Assembly (NCBI RefSeq): GCF_000422405.1
Contig: NZ_AULS01000009.1
Coordinates: 62,001-126,000 of the forward strand
Direction of reading: 5' to 3'
Length of the DNA: 64,000 bases
Source: Microbacterium luticocti DSM 19459
GTDB taxonomy: Bacteria; Actinomycetota; Actinomycetes; Actinomycetales; Microbacteriaceae
A program made the translations under genes and the position numbers. Below are positions 1 to 8,105 of this stretch, one piece after another. A model generated the notes under the pieces. It was not told where the DNA came from and did no database searches. It saw nothing but the letters and a program-made list of their open reading frames with translations. Numbering within the stretch: the stretch's first letter is position 1; every line of letters starts with the position of its first letter.

Positions 1-306
1 GTCGCCACCCGCATCGCCGTCGAGCGAGCTGCCGGACTCGCGTCCGCCGGCGGCCACCGCGGTGCCACATTCGAGATCGGCGCCACCCATCTCGTCGTCG
101 ATCATCATGCCGCTCTCGCGCTGGCCGCGGCCCACCAGGCCCATGGTGCGATCGGCATGACCATGGAGTACCCGCTCGCCCACTATGCGCGACTCATCCA
201 CTCCTGGCGGGCTCTCACCCGTGGCCACTCCGTTTCGGCACAGCACATCGGTTGGGACGCCGTCGGACATGTCGCCCGCCTCATCGCACGGGAGGGTGGA
301 CGATGA
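1..306 (+). CDS. acyl-CoA dehydrogenase, C-terminal part (cut by window start)
   Basis: Only the last 101 residues are visible; the frame is open from base 1 to a TGA at 304-306. The block HGAIGMTMEYPL followed by a run ending in LIHSWR matches the C-terminal helical domain of acyl-CoA dehydrogenases, which bears the flavin-contacting HGxxG segment. The family oxidises acyl-CoA to enoyl-CoA in beta-oxidation or related catabolism. Its stop overlaps the start of the next gene (ATGA at 303-306), an enoyl-CoA hydratase, which would take the enoyl product. The substrate cannot be told from this fragment. Confidence 0.8.
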   Translation, partial: VATRIAVERAAGLASAGGHRGATFEIGATHLVVDHHAALALAAAHQAHGAIGMTMEYPLAHYARLIHSWRALTRGHSVSAQHIGWDAVGHVARLIAREGGR

Positions 307-1070
307 GCCCCGCCATCACGACGTTCCGTCGCGGACATGTCGCCGTCGTCGAGATGGATGTGCCACCGGCCAACTTCGTCGATCCGGCGACGCTCGAAGA
401 TCTCGCGCAGACGCTGGTCGAGCTGAGCACGGATGGGGCGGTACGGGCGATCGTGCTGCACAGTGGCGGCAAGCACTTCTGTGCAGGGGTGGATTTCGCG
501 GCAGAGGGTTTGGGTGCCGAGCGGGTGGCGGGCGCGAGGGCGTTCTACGGTCAGGCGAAGAGGATCTTCGACATCCCTGTGCCGCTTGTCGCTGCGGTCA
601 GAGGTGCCGCGGTGGGAGGGGGACTGGGGCTGGCCTGCGCCGCCGACTTCCGGGTCGTCGCCGAGAACGCACGGCTGCACGCGAACTTCGCCGCGCTGGG
701 TTTCCACCCGGGCTTCGCGCTGAGCGTCACGCTTCCTCACATCGTCGGTGCGCAGCACGGCGCGGAACTCCTCCTGGCGGCAGAACGCATCGATGGTCGG
801 CGCGCGTACGTTCTCGGCCTGGCCGACCGTGTGGTCGCCGAAGACGACGTGCTGGATGAGGCGATCGCGTTCGCGGCGGCCATCGCCGCGCAGGCTCCAC
901 TGGCGGTACGGGCGATCAAGGCCACGTTGCGCGCACGGATCCGCGACGAGCTGGCATCGGTTCTCGAGCATGAGCTCCAGCAGCAGGCTCTGCTCTGGCA
1001 GACCGAGGACAGCAAGATCGGCATCGCGGCGAGCATCGCTCGCGAGACGCCGGCATTCCTCGGGCGGTGA
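303..1070 (+). CDS. enoyl-CoA hydratase/isomerase family protein
   Basis: 255 residues, the usual length for crotonase-fold enzymes. The oxyanion-hole segments are present: GKHFCAGVDF at about residues 56-65 and the glycine-rich RGAAVGGGLGLACAADF at about 100-116. These bind the CoA thioester and stabilise the enolate. The ATG at 303 is preceded by GGGAGGG and overlaps the acyl-CoA dehydrogenase stop, so the two are translationally coupled and probably act in sequence on one acyl-CoA. I do not see enough to separate hydratase from isomerase activity. Confidence 0.85.
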   Translation: MSPAITTFRRGHVAVVEMDVPPANFVDPATLEDLAQTLVELSTDGAVRAIVLHSGGKHFCAGVDFAAEGLGAERVAGARAFYGQAKRIFDIPVPLVAAVRGAAVGGGLGLACAADFRVVAENARLHANFAALGFHPGFALSVTLPHIVGAQHGAELLLAAERIDGRRAYVLGLADRVVAEDDVLDEAIAFAAAIAAQAPLAVRAIKATLRARIRDELASVLEHELQQQALLWQTEDSKIGIAASIARETPAFLGR

Positions 1071-1135
1071 ACCGGTCCGGCCTGATCCGTCTCCACCGCC
1101 GAGAACCCGGCGCGGGCACGAAAGCCGCGGACCGC

Positions 1136-1141
1136 TACGAT
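1136..1141 (+). promoter_or_regulatory. -10 box of coaA, leaderless arrangement
   Basis: TACGAT fits the actinobacterial -10 consensus TANNNT and lies exactly 7 nt before the ATG at 1149, so transcription would start at or next to the A of the start codon. No Shine-Dalgarno sequence precedes that ATG. Confidence 0.55.
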
Positions 1142-1148
1142 GATCGCG

Positions 1149-2099
1149 ATGCCTCCCGAGATGAGCACCGACACCGAGGCGCCGGAGCTGTACCGCCAGA
1201 TCCCGCGCGCCGAATGGGCGCGCCTGGCGGCGGGGATGGCCCAGCCCCTGACCGAGACCGAGGTCGTGCAGATCCGCGGGCTCGGCGACCGACTCGACCT
1301 GGCCGAGGTGCGCGACGTCTACCTTCCGCTGAGCCGCCTGCTGAGCCTGTACGCCACGGCCACCAAGCGGCTCGGCGCCGACACCGCGCACTTTCTGCAG
1401 GACGACGACTCGACCACCCCGTTCGTCGTGGGCGTGGCCGGATCGGTCGCGGTCGGCAAGTCCACCATCGCGCGCCTGCTGCGCGAGCTGATGAGCCGAT
1501 GGTCCGACACGCCGCGCGTCGAGCTGGTCACCACCGACGGCTTTCTCTATCCGAACGCCGAACTCGAACGGCGCGGCCTCATGGACCGCAAGGGCTTTCC
1601 CGAGTCCTACGACCGCCGCGCCCTCGTCGACTTCCTCATCGACATCAAGAGCGGCGCCGCCGAGGCGCGTGCCCCGTTCTACTCGCACATGCGCTACGAC
1701 ATCGTGCCCGACGCGCGCGTGACCGTGCGCCGCCCCGACGTGCTCATCGTCGAGGGGCTCAACGTGCTGCAGCCGCCGCCCACCCCCAACGACGTCGCGG
1801 TCAGCGACCTGTTCGACTTCTCGATCTATGTCGACGCGGATGCCGCGCACATCGAGCGCTGGTACGTCGACCGCTTTCTCGCCCTGCGTCATGGCGCGTT
1901 CAGCAACCCGAACTCGTTCTTCAAGGTCTTCGCCGACATCAGCGACGACGAAGCCGTCGCCCGCGCGCTGCGGTTCTGGAACGAGATCAACCTGCCCAAC
2001 CTCGAAGAGAACGTGCTGCCCACCCGCCACCGCGCAACGCTCGTGCTGCGCAAGGGGCCCGACCACGCGGTCGAACACGTGCAGTTGCGCAAACTCTGA
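1149..2099 (+). CDS. coaA: pantothenate kinase, type I
   Basis: 316 residues, the normal size for bacterial type I pantothenate kinase, which phosphorylates pantothenate with ATP in the first step of CoA synthesis in the cytoplasm. The P-loop GSVAVGKS lies at about residues 98-105, with the family pattern of TTDGFLYPN and RKGFPESYD after it and IVEGLNVLQ in the middle. An ATG at 1140 is also in frame, but it overlaps the -10 box TACGAT; the ATG at 1149, 7 nt after that box, suits a leaderless mRNA better. It stands alone between the fatty-acid genes and the polysaccharide locus. Confidence 0.93.
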   Translation: MPPEMSTDTEAPELYRQIPRAEWARLAAGMAQPLTETEVVQIRGLGDRLDLAEVRDVYLPLSRLLSLYATATKRLGADTAHFLQDDDSTTPFVVGVAGSVAVGKSTIARLLRELMSRWSDTPRVELVTTDGFLYPNAELERRGLMDRKGFPESYDRRALVDFLIDIKSGAAEARAPFYSHMRYDIVPDARVTVRRPDVLIVEGLNVLQPPPTPNDVAVSDLFDFSIYVDADAAHIERWYVDRFLALRHGAFSNPNSFFKVFADISDDEAVARALRFWNEINLPNLEENVLPTRHRATLVLRKGPDHAVEHVQLRKL

Positions 2100-2300
2100 C
2101 GCGGGCCGGATGCCGCGGCCCGCGCTGTGAGGCGGGTCTGGGCCTCGTAGGCGTTGACGTGGGTCGGATGCTGCAGGCTCGCGCTGGGGTCGCGATGCCG
2201 CGGGTTCGCACCCATTGACGTGGGCCGGTTGCCGCGGGCCCGCACCCGTTGACGCGGGCCGGATGCTGCGGGCCCGCACCCGTTGACCGCCGGGTGGTCC
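2096..2300 (+). repeat. degenerate tandem repeat behind coaA
   Basis: From the coaA stop onward the sequence repeats a degenerate unit of roughly 35-40 bp built on TTGACGCGGGCCGGATGC followed by GCGGGCCCGCACCCG. Three clear copies lie between 2153 and 2287, and a first, poorer copy contains the coaA stop (CTCTGACGCGGGCCGGATG). Each unit carries a TGA and most hold a very short ATG-to-TGA frame. No gene is seen up to 2378. Confidence 0.75.
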
Positions 2301-2367
2301 TGTGCCACGCTGGACGCAAGCACCCGTGGGACGGTGCCGTTGGGGAAGACGCAGTCACAGTTGGGGA
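2301..2367 (+). promoter_or_regulatory. promoter and leader motifs before the 2379 gene
   Basis: TGTGCCACGCT at 2301-2311 contains a -10-like CACGCT and matches the same 11-mer pattern (TGTGCCAYNNT) ahead of the genes starting at 12216 and 28634. Downstream, TTGGGGA occurs at 2340-2346 and 2361-2367, exactly 21 bp apart. The same heptamer or a close variant precedes three other polysaccharide transcription units. Confidence 0.5.
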
Positions 2368-2378
2368 CGAGGTGACGC

Positions 2379-3347
2379 GTGGTTGATCTGGGGACGCCGC
2401 AGGCGTCGATGGTGACCATCAGTTATCGGGGCGATCTCGCCCTGGCCACGGCGCTGTGCCGCAGCGCCGACCGGTATCTCGACGACCGCATCGAGCATGT
2501 GCTCGTGCTGCCGCGCGTCGACGTGCCGCGCTTCACGCCGCTGGTCACCGACCGGCGCCGCATCGTCGCTCTCGAAGACGTGCTGCCGCCGGGGTACCGA
2601 CGGATGCCACTGCCGCAGCGCATCCACGTTGGACCATGGCAGCGACGCATCCGCGAGATGTGGTGGACACCCGCCGGCCCCGCCCGCGGGTGGATCGTGC
2701 AGCAGATCGCCAAGCTCGCCGTCCCGGGATACGTGCGTGCCGAGACGATCGTCTTCGCCGACAGCGACATCGAACTGGTCGCCCCGTTGACCCTCGAACG
2801 GCTCGCTCCCGGCGGCCGCACCCGCCTGTACCGGGTGCCCGGCGCCACCGCTGACAGTGCGATGCACCTGCGCTGGCACCGCGCCGCCGCCGCCCTGCTC
2901 GGCCTGGGCCCGACGGCGTCGCCGACCGACGGCGGCTACCTCGGTGCCGAGCCGACCGGCGGCGGCTACCTCGGTGCCGACTACATCGGCAACCTCATCA
3001 CCTGGCGTCGTTCGGCGGTGATCGGCCTGCACGGCCGGATCTGCCTGCACGCGCGAGCGCGCTGGGACCTCGCCGTCGCGCGATGCCCGGCGCTGTCGGA
3101 GTACATCCTCTACGGCGCGTATGTCGACCATGTGGTCGGGCCCGAGGCATCCGGTCACACCGCCACCGACGACGATCTCGCCCACGCCGGCTGGTTCTAC
3201 GACCTGTCGACCGCCGCCGGGGTCGCGGCCTTCGCCGACGGGTTCCGCCCCGGGCAGGTCGCCGTCGCGATCCAGTCCACCGAATCGTTCACGCTCGCCG
3301 AGCGGGCGGCACTCATCGATCGCATCTCGGCGCATGTCGCCGGATGA
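2379..3347 (+). CDS. glycosyltransferase-like protein (DUF6492-like)
   Basis: 322 residues, soluble, no signal peptide. The segment VFADSDIELV has an aspartate-rich DSD at residues 128-130 after a hydrophobic strand, as in nucleotide-sugar-binding GT-A enzymes. The overall pattern resembles the DUF6492 group found in polysaccharide loci, a resemblance from memory rather than a search. A GTG start is chosen, with GAGG about 6 nt upstream. Residues near 187-206 contain an in-frame tandem duplication of the motif GGYLGA with its neighbours. The acetyltransferase gene downstream starts within about 10 nt of the stop, so the two probably form an operon. Confidence 0.55.
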   Translation: MVDLGTPQASMVTISYRGDLALATALCRSADRYLDDRIEHVLVLPRVDVPRFTPLVTDRRRIVALEDVLPPGYRRMPLPQRIHVGPWQRRIREMWWTPAGPARGWIVQQIAKLAVPGYVRAETIVFADSDIELVAPLTLERLAPGGRTRLYRVPGATADSAMHLRWHRAAAALLGLGPTASPTDGGYLGAEPTGGGYLGADYIGNLITWRRSAVIGLHGRICLHARARWDLAVARCPALSEYILYGAYVDHVVGPEASGHTATDDDLAHAGWFYDLSTAAGVAAFADGFRPGQVAVAIQSTESFTLAERAALIDRISAHVAG

Positions 3348-3357
3348 AGGGGGAGTC

Positions 3358-3948
3358 GTGGGGGACTTCGCATTCGACTTGCACAAGGCCTTCGCCATCC
3401 GGCTCGGCCCGCACCCGTCGCGGCTCGCGCGCCTGCGGCTGACGGCGCTGAGCTCCGAGCTGCACTGCGTGGCCTGCCACCGCTTCGGGCAGTGGGCGCG
3501 CCGGCTGCGCATGCGGCGCCGGATGCTCGGCACCCTCGCCGTCATCGTCCACCGGCTGTGGGACCGCTGGGTCAGCCACATCGACAGCGCGCACATCAGC
3601 CGCAACGCGCAGATCGGGCCCGGCTTCTTGGTGATGCACCAGACCGGCATCGTCATCGGCGAGGGGGTCATCGGCGCGAACTGCACCGTGCATCAGAACG
3701 TCACGATCGGGCAGGGTGTCGCCGGCGGTGACAACACCGTGCCCACCATCGGCGACAACGTCTGGATCGGCCCCGGCGCGATCATCACCGGCGGCATCAC
3801 CGTCGGCGACGGGGTGACGATCTCGGCGGGCACCGTGCTCTCGCGCGACGTGGATGCCGGCAGCCTCGTCGCCGGCAACCCCGGCCGGGTGATCGCGCAG
3901 AACTACGACAACAGCGAGATGCTCGGGTTCCGGATGCCACCGCGATGA
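3358..3948 (+). CDS. serine O-acetyltransferase-like hexapeptide acetyltransferase
   Basis: 196 residues. The second half is a left-handed beta-helix of hexapeptide repeats (IGPGFLV, IGEGVIG, IGQGVAG, IGDNVW, VGDGVTI) with VHQNVTIGQG, the acetyl-CoA-binding region of CysE-type enzymes. The N-terminal helical part is shorter than in housekeeping CysE. Inside a polysaccharide locus an O-acetyl transfer to a sugar is at least as likely as cysteine synthesis. The GTG at 3358 has a strong GGGGGAG just upstream; an in-frame ATG at 3334 would overlap the preceding stop and is the alternative. Confidence 0.7.
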   Translation: MGDFAFDLHKAFAIRLGPHPSRLARLRLTALSSELHCVACHRFGQWARRLRMRRRMLGTLAVIVHRLWDRWVSHIDSAHISRNAQIGPGFLVMHQTGIVIGEGVIGANCTVHQNVTIGQGVAGGDNTVPTIGDNVWIGPGAIITGGITVGDGVTISAGTVLSRDVDAGSLVAGNPGRVIAQNYDNSEMLGFRMPPR

Positions 3949-4064
3949 CGCCCGGGCCCGCGGCATCCGTCACCCCAGCCTGACCCGCGGCAGCGCCGGG
4001 TCACCGCGATGACGCCCGGGCCCGCGGCATCCGTCACCGCACCCCGACCCGCGGCAGCGCGATG
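3938..4064 (+). repeat. 64-bp tandem duplication of a stop-codon context
   Basis: Bases 3938-4001 and 4002-4064 are two copies of one unit. Each begins CACCGCGATGACGCCCGGGC and contains GCGGCATCCGTCACC. The first copy includes the stop of the acetyltransferase gene, so the duplication copied a gene's 3' end. The second copy runs up to the end of the convergent lipoprotein gene at 4065. Confidence 0.85.
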
Positions 4065-4952
4065 TCAGCGCGCGGCGACCAGCCGCTCGGCGACCGGGCC
4101 GAGCAGGTCGAGCAGCGCGGTGGCCAGGGCGCTTGCCCCCGCCGCGTTCAGATGCAGGCCGTCGGACGAGACCGCCGGGTTCATCACCCGGTAGCGCACG
4201 CCGTCCTGCTCGGCCGCGAGCACGCGCCCGTCGGGCAGGCGCGACTCGAGATCGGCGATGTCGAACAGCCGCCCGGTGTCGCCGTACCGCTCGCGCACCA
4301 GCGCGTTGTACTGCTCGCGCCGGGCGTTGTCGGTGCCCGTTCCCGGCGGCGTCGCCGGTGGCGCGCCCACCTCGGACGCGGCGACCGGGCGGCCCTCGTC
4401 GCCCTGCGTGGTGAGGGTCACCGTGGCATACACGAAGACGGTGCCCGGGTGCTCGCGGGCGAGCCGGTCCATCGTGGTGCTGTACGCCTCGAAGACGGCC
4501 CGGATGTCGGTGGTCGCGGTGATGTCGACGGCGCCGAGCTTCATCAGCGCGATGTCGACCGAGTCGGCAAGCGGCCGGTCGAAGATGCTCGCGAAGTCGT
4601 CGATCTTGCCGAGCGGGTCGCCGTTGGCCCCGATCCAGGCGTGGGCGAACGCAGGATCGGCGGTGTCGCGCACCTGCGGCCACGCGACGTCGGCGATCTG
4701 CGGTGCGGGCATGCCCGCCCTGGCGAACAGGGCCGGCACCGCATCGAGGATGCTCATGCCGATCGACTGGTGACCGAACAGCACCCGCACCCGCACCAGT
4801 GCGTCCAGCTCGGCATCGGTCGGCGGCGCCGGCGTGGCGGTGGCCGGTGTGGCCGACGGCGTCGGCGGGTCGGGCGCGGTGGCGGCCGGCGCGCAGCCGG
4901 CGAGGCTCGCCGCGATCAGCGCGAGCACGACCACGGGCAGCCGGCGGCGCAC
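4065..4952 (-). CDS. SGNH-like lipoprotein with GHQS motif
   Basis: 295 residues. A lipoprotein signal with lipobox LAGC (Cys20) is followed by a Pro/Ala/Thr linker to about residue 45. Three motifs recur in a second protein of this locus (23680-24516): FGHQS(I/V)G at 59-65, IGxNGDPLGKID ending at 118, and a C-terminal block here reading DGLHLN at 265-270. The last resembles the Asp/His block of SGNH/GDSL hydrolases, with the GHQS serine perhaps replacing the usual GDS serine. I infer a surface esterase or acyltransferase acting on the polysaccharide. The GTG start is 2 nt after the preceding stop, behind GAGGA. Confidence 0.6.
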   Translation of the reverse strand: MRRRLPVVVLALIAASLAGCAPAATAPDPPTPSATPATATPAPPTDAELDALVRVRVLFGHQSIGMSILDAVPALFARAGMPAPQIADVAWPQVRDTADPAFAHAWIGANGDPLGKIDDFASIFDRPLADSVDIALMKLGAVDITATTDIRAVFEAYSTTMDRLAREHPGTVFVYATVTLTTQGDEGRPVAASEVGAPPATPPGTGTDNARREQYNALVRERYGDTGRLFDIADLESRLPDGRVLAAEQDGVRYRVMNPAVSSDGLHLNAAGASALATALLDLLGPVAERLVAAR

Positions 4953-4954
4953 GA

Positions 4955-5374
4955 TCAGTCCTCGTCCGCGCCGACCCGGTCGCGCCAGTCGCGGGTGGTC
5001 ACCAGCTCGACGTTCGTGCCGGCCGCATACAGGAACGCGATGGGCTCGTCGTCGAACATCTCGCCCGGCTGCGGCGGGCTGAGCAGACGCGCCCCGCCCT
5101 GGCGCAGCGCTGCGACGGCCGCGTCGATGTCGTCGGTGCGGAACGCGAGGTGGTGTGTGCCGTAACGCCCGTCCGCGCGTTCCGGATCGACCGGCGTGAT
5201 CAGCTTGATCGGCATCGCGCCGGGCTTTTCGAGGAACATGCCGCGCACGCCATGACGCGTGTTCGTCACCGGCCGGGTCGCCCGCCGGTAGCCGAACAGC
5301 GTCTCGAGCGCACTCGCCGCCGCCTCGAGGTCACGCACCTGCACGCCGACGTGGTCGAACCAGAACTCGGCCAT
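4955..5374 (-). CDS. VOC (glyoxalase) family protein, methylmalonyl-CoA epimerase-like
   Basis: 139 residues forming the two beta-alpha-beta-beta-beta modules of the vicinal-oxygen-chelate fold. The putative metal ligands appear as FDHVGVQV near the N-terminus, THHLAFRTDD in the middle and a glutamate in NVELVT near the C-terminus. This pattern is close to methylmalonyl-CoA epimerase. It lies 5 nt after the PIG-L gene and 2 nt before the lipoprotein gene on the same strand. Its role in a polysaccharide operon is not evident. Confidence 0.65.
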   Translation of the reverse strand: MAEFWFDHVGVQVRDLEAAASALETLFGYRRATRPVTNTRHGVRGMFLEKPGAMPIKLITPVDPERADGRYGTHHLAFRTDDIDAAVAALRQGGARLLSPPQPGEMFDDEPIAFLYAAGTNVELVTTRDWRDRVGADED

Positions 5375-5379
5375 GTCAC

Positions 5380-7956
5380 TCAGCCGCCGGTGCCCGGGGC
5401 CGGCGCGGGGGTGCCGCCCGGGGCCGTGCCCGCTGCTGTGCCGGGGGTCGGCGTGACATCGTCCGGGGTGCGGCCCTGAGCCGACACGGTCGGCGCGGTC
5501 GGCGTGACGGTCGGCGCGGGCTCGGCCGGTGGCGTGACCGGAACGACGGGGACGGGAGACCTCGACGGAGCGGGCGCATCGCCCACGCCCCCCGTTCCGG
5601 ACTCGTCCCCACCCGTCCCCGCCGTCCCTGCTCTCGTTGTCCCTGCCCCCGTCGCCGACCCGGCGCTGCGGGACTGGGCGGCCGCCGTCCCGCTCGGGTC
5701 GCCGTGATACGCCTCGATCTCGGACAGGCCGATGTTCTCGGTGGTGGTGCTGGTGCCGGTGATCGACAGTCGCAGCGTTGTGACCGTGCGCGCCGGGAAT
5801 GTGATGATCGTGGCGGACCCGTCGTTGTTCAGGGCGGGTACGGGCACGGTGGTCCCGTCGGAGAAGGTGAGCGTGCCGGCGGTGATGCGGTCGTTGCCGT
5901 TGGGCCTGTCGTACAGGTAGACCCGGTCGATGGTCTGCGGGCTGGTCCAGGTCAGTTGCAGCCAGGCGCCGGCGCGCTGGCCGGCAGAGGACCATTCCGC
6001 ACCGCCGTTGGCGGGCCATCCCGAGATGACGGCGTCGATCGCGCGGGTGGCACCTTGTCCGGGTGCTTCACTGGATGCCGCGACCAGCGCGTTGCGCGCC
6101 ACGTCGGGCCCGTCGTACGGTGCCGGGCCGGGCACCGGGTCGGGCTCGGGCACGACCGGGGTCGGGTCGCCGTGATACGCCTCGATCTCGGACAGGCCGA
6201 TGTTCTCGGTGGTGCTGCTGGTGCCGGTGATCGACAGTCGCAGTGTCGTGACCGTGCGCGAGGTGAACGTGATGATCGTGGCCGACCCGTCGTTGTTCAG
6301 CGCCGGTACCGGCACGGTGGACCCGTCGGAGAAGGTGAGGGTGCCGGCGGTGATGCGGTCGTTGCCGTTGGGCCGGTCGTACAGGTACACCCGGTCGATG
6401 GTCTGCGGGCTGGTCCAGGTCAGTTGCAGCCAGGCGCCGGCGCGCTGGCCGTTGGAGGACCATTCCGCGCCGCCGTTGGCGGGCCATCCCGAGATGACCG
6501 CGTCGATCGCGCGGGTGGCGCCTTGTCCTGGTGCTTCGCTGGATGCCGCGACCAGCGCGTTGCGGGCCACGTCCGGCCCGTCGTACGGTGCCGGGCCGGG
6601 CACCGGGTCGGGCTCGGGCACCACCGGGGTCGGGTCGCCGTGATACGCCTCGATCTCGGACAGACCGATGTTCTGCGTGCTCGCGCTGACCGAGGTCACC
6701 GTCATCCGCAGCGTCGTGACGCTGCGCGCCGGGAACGTGACGATCGTCGCGTCGCCGTTGTCGTTCAGTGCCGGCACGCTGATGGTCGACCCGTCCGAGA
6801 ACGTCAGCATCGCGCCCGTCACGCGGTCGGAGCCGTTGGGCCGGTCGTACAGGTACACCCGGTCGATGGTCTGCGGGCCGGCCCAGGTCAGTTGCAGCCA
6901 GGCGCCGGCCCGCTGGCCGGCGGAGGACCATTCCGCACCGCCGTTGACGGGCCACCCGGCGGCGACCCCGTCGATCGCCGCGGTCGCCGCCTGCCCGGGC
7001 GCCTGCGACGACGCCGTCACCCGCGCGTTGCGGGCCAGGTCGGGCCCGTTGTACGGTGCCGGGCCGGGCACCGGCTGCAGCGGCACCGGCAGCGGCGCGG
7101 TGTACTGACGGCGGGTCCAGGTGGCGACGATGCCGGTGTCGCACGTGGCCGGCTCGTCGCACAGCAGCGGATCGTGTGTCGCGTACCGTTGCACGGCCTG
7201 CACCTTGCGCGTCAGGTCCAGGCCCGACACGTTCGCCGCCTCGGACTCGGCCCCGTACCCGCGGTAGGAGATGACCGTTCCGGTGTACCCGCTCAACGCC
7301 TGCAACGCGAACCAGCCGGCGGCGGTGTGGTCGGAGTGCTCGTTCTGCCCGTCGCGGGCATCCTGGATGCGCACGATGCGCGCCTGCACCCCGTCGACGA
7401 TCGCCCGCAGCGTGGCGCTGAGCGACGCCGACGTGTAGGCGGCGCGTCCGTCCAGCGGCGCGATCGAGCCGATCCGGCCGTCCCACAGCTTCATCAGCGA
7501 CACATCGCCGGTGCTGTCGAACCCGGCGCCCGAGATGCCGCCGTCGGGCAGCCGCAGATACACGGTTGTCACCCGGCCGTCCGGGCTGGTGCGCGTGGTC
7601 ACGGTGTGCCCGGCGTACGTCGCCGCCCCGGTGGTCCACGCCGACTCCGACACGCCGAGCATCGACGAGTACGCGGCCACCGGCCCCAGCTCGCGCTCTT
7701 GCCAGTACGCCGCCTGCTCGCCGGCGTCGCCGGCGGTCAGATAGACCGTGGTCTCGCAGGCCCAGCCGTCCAGGTCGTGCCGGATGTCGGGATTGGCGAA
7801 CAGCAGATCGTCGTCTTCGTGCGCGACGATCGTGACCGACCGGTGCAGGCAGAACGGTGCCGCAGCGGCCGGCTGCGGCGCCGCGAGCACCGCAGTGCCC
7901 AGCGCGAGCGGCGCCAGAACGGCGAGCACCCGCATGATGAATCGTGAAGCGAACAC
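5380..7956 (-). CDS. secreted PIG-L deacetylase with three discoidin-like domains
   Basis: 858 residues. A signal peptide covers about residues 1-33. A PIG-L/LmbE deacetylase domain follows, with VAHEDDDLLF (His46, Asp48, Asp49) and the downstream NEHSDHTAAG histidines that bind the catalytic zinc in this family. Three near-identical F5/8-type-C-like (discoidin) domains occupy about residues 283-439, 439-595 and 595-751, each ending GLSEIEAYHGD, then a Pro/Thr-rich tail. The family removes N-acetyl groups from GlcNAc-type sugars; secretion plus carbohydrate-binding-like domains suggest action on the exported polysaccharide. A start at 7935 is also possible. The leader carries two TTGGGGA motifs. 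Confidence 0.8.
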   Translation of the reverse strand: MFASRFIMRVLAVLAPLALGTAVLAAPQPAAAAPFCLHRSVTIVAHEDDDLLFANPDIRHDLDGWACETTVYLTAGDAGEQAAYWQERELGPVAAYSSMLGVSESAWTTGAATYAGHTVTTRTSPDGRVTTVYLRLPDGGISGAGFDSTGDVSLMKLWDGRIGSIAPLDGRAAYTSASLSATLRAIVDGVQARIVRIQDARDGQNEHSDHTAAGWFALQALSGYTGTVISYRGYGAESEAANVSGLDLTRKVQAVQRYATHDPLLCDEPATCDTGIVATWTRRQYTAPLPVPLQPVPGPAPYNGPDLARNARVTASSQAPGQAATAAIDGVAAGWPVNGGAEWSSAGQRAGAWLQLTWAGPQTIDRVYLYDRPNGSDRVTGAMLTFSDGSTISVPALNDNGDATIVTFPARSVTTLRMTVTSVSASTQNIGLSEIEAYHGDPTPVVPEPDPVPGPAPYDGPDVARNALVAASSEAPGQGATRAIDAVISGWPANGGAEWSSNGQRAGAWLQLTWTSPQTIDRVYLYDRPNGNDRITAGTLTFSDGSTVPVPALNNDGSATIITFTSRTVTTLRLSITGTSSTTENIGLSEIEAYHGDPTPVVPEPDPVPGPAPYDGPDVARNALVAASSEAPGQGATRAIDAVISGWPANGGAEWSSAGQRAGAWLQLTWTSPQTIDRVYLYDRPNGNDRITAGTLTFSDGTTVPVPALNNDGSATIITFPARTVTTLRLSITGTSTTTENIGLSEIEAYHGDPSGTAAAQSRSAGSATGAGTTRAGTAGTGGDESGTGGVGDAPAPSRSPVPVVPVTPPAEPAPTVTPTAPTVSAQGRTPDDVTPTPGTAAGTAPGGTPAPAPGTGG
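5704..7107 (-). repeat. three 468-bp in-frame repeats within the PIG-L gene
   Basis: The landmark GTGATACGCCTCGATCTCGG recurs at 5704, 6172 and 6640, a period of exactly 468 bp (156 codons). The two downstream copies are almost identical in DNA; the first-encoded copy (6640-7107) has drifted. Recombination between copies would add or delete a whole domain in frame. Confidence 0.9.
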
Positions 7957-7960
7957 GGCG

Positions 7961-8041
7961 TCCCCAACCAGTGCTTCTCAGCGGCGCGCTCTCGCGGCCG
8001 ATCCCCAACCGCCGTGCCCCACACACGGCATGCACGCATCG
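7961..8041 (-). promoter_or_regulatory. promoter and leader of the PIG-L operon
   Basis: Read on the minus strand, TACGAT (8041-8036) fits TANNNT. Downstream come TTGGGGA at 8008-8002 and TTGGGGA at 7967-7961, 41 bp apart, the second 5 nt from the GTG start. The arrangement parallels the leader of the gene at 2379. Confidence 0.45.
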
Positions 8042-8105
8042 TAGTCCTGATCCGTCGCCGGCAACAGGGGCAGATTCCGGATGCCACGGGCCCGGCCCGC
8101 GATGG

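Noticed and set aside
5704..7947. 747-codon plus-strand frame opposite the PIG-L gene
   Set aside because: Mirror of the 468-bp repeats; the minus-strand protein has signal peptide, catalytic motifs and domains, while this frame has none.
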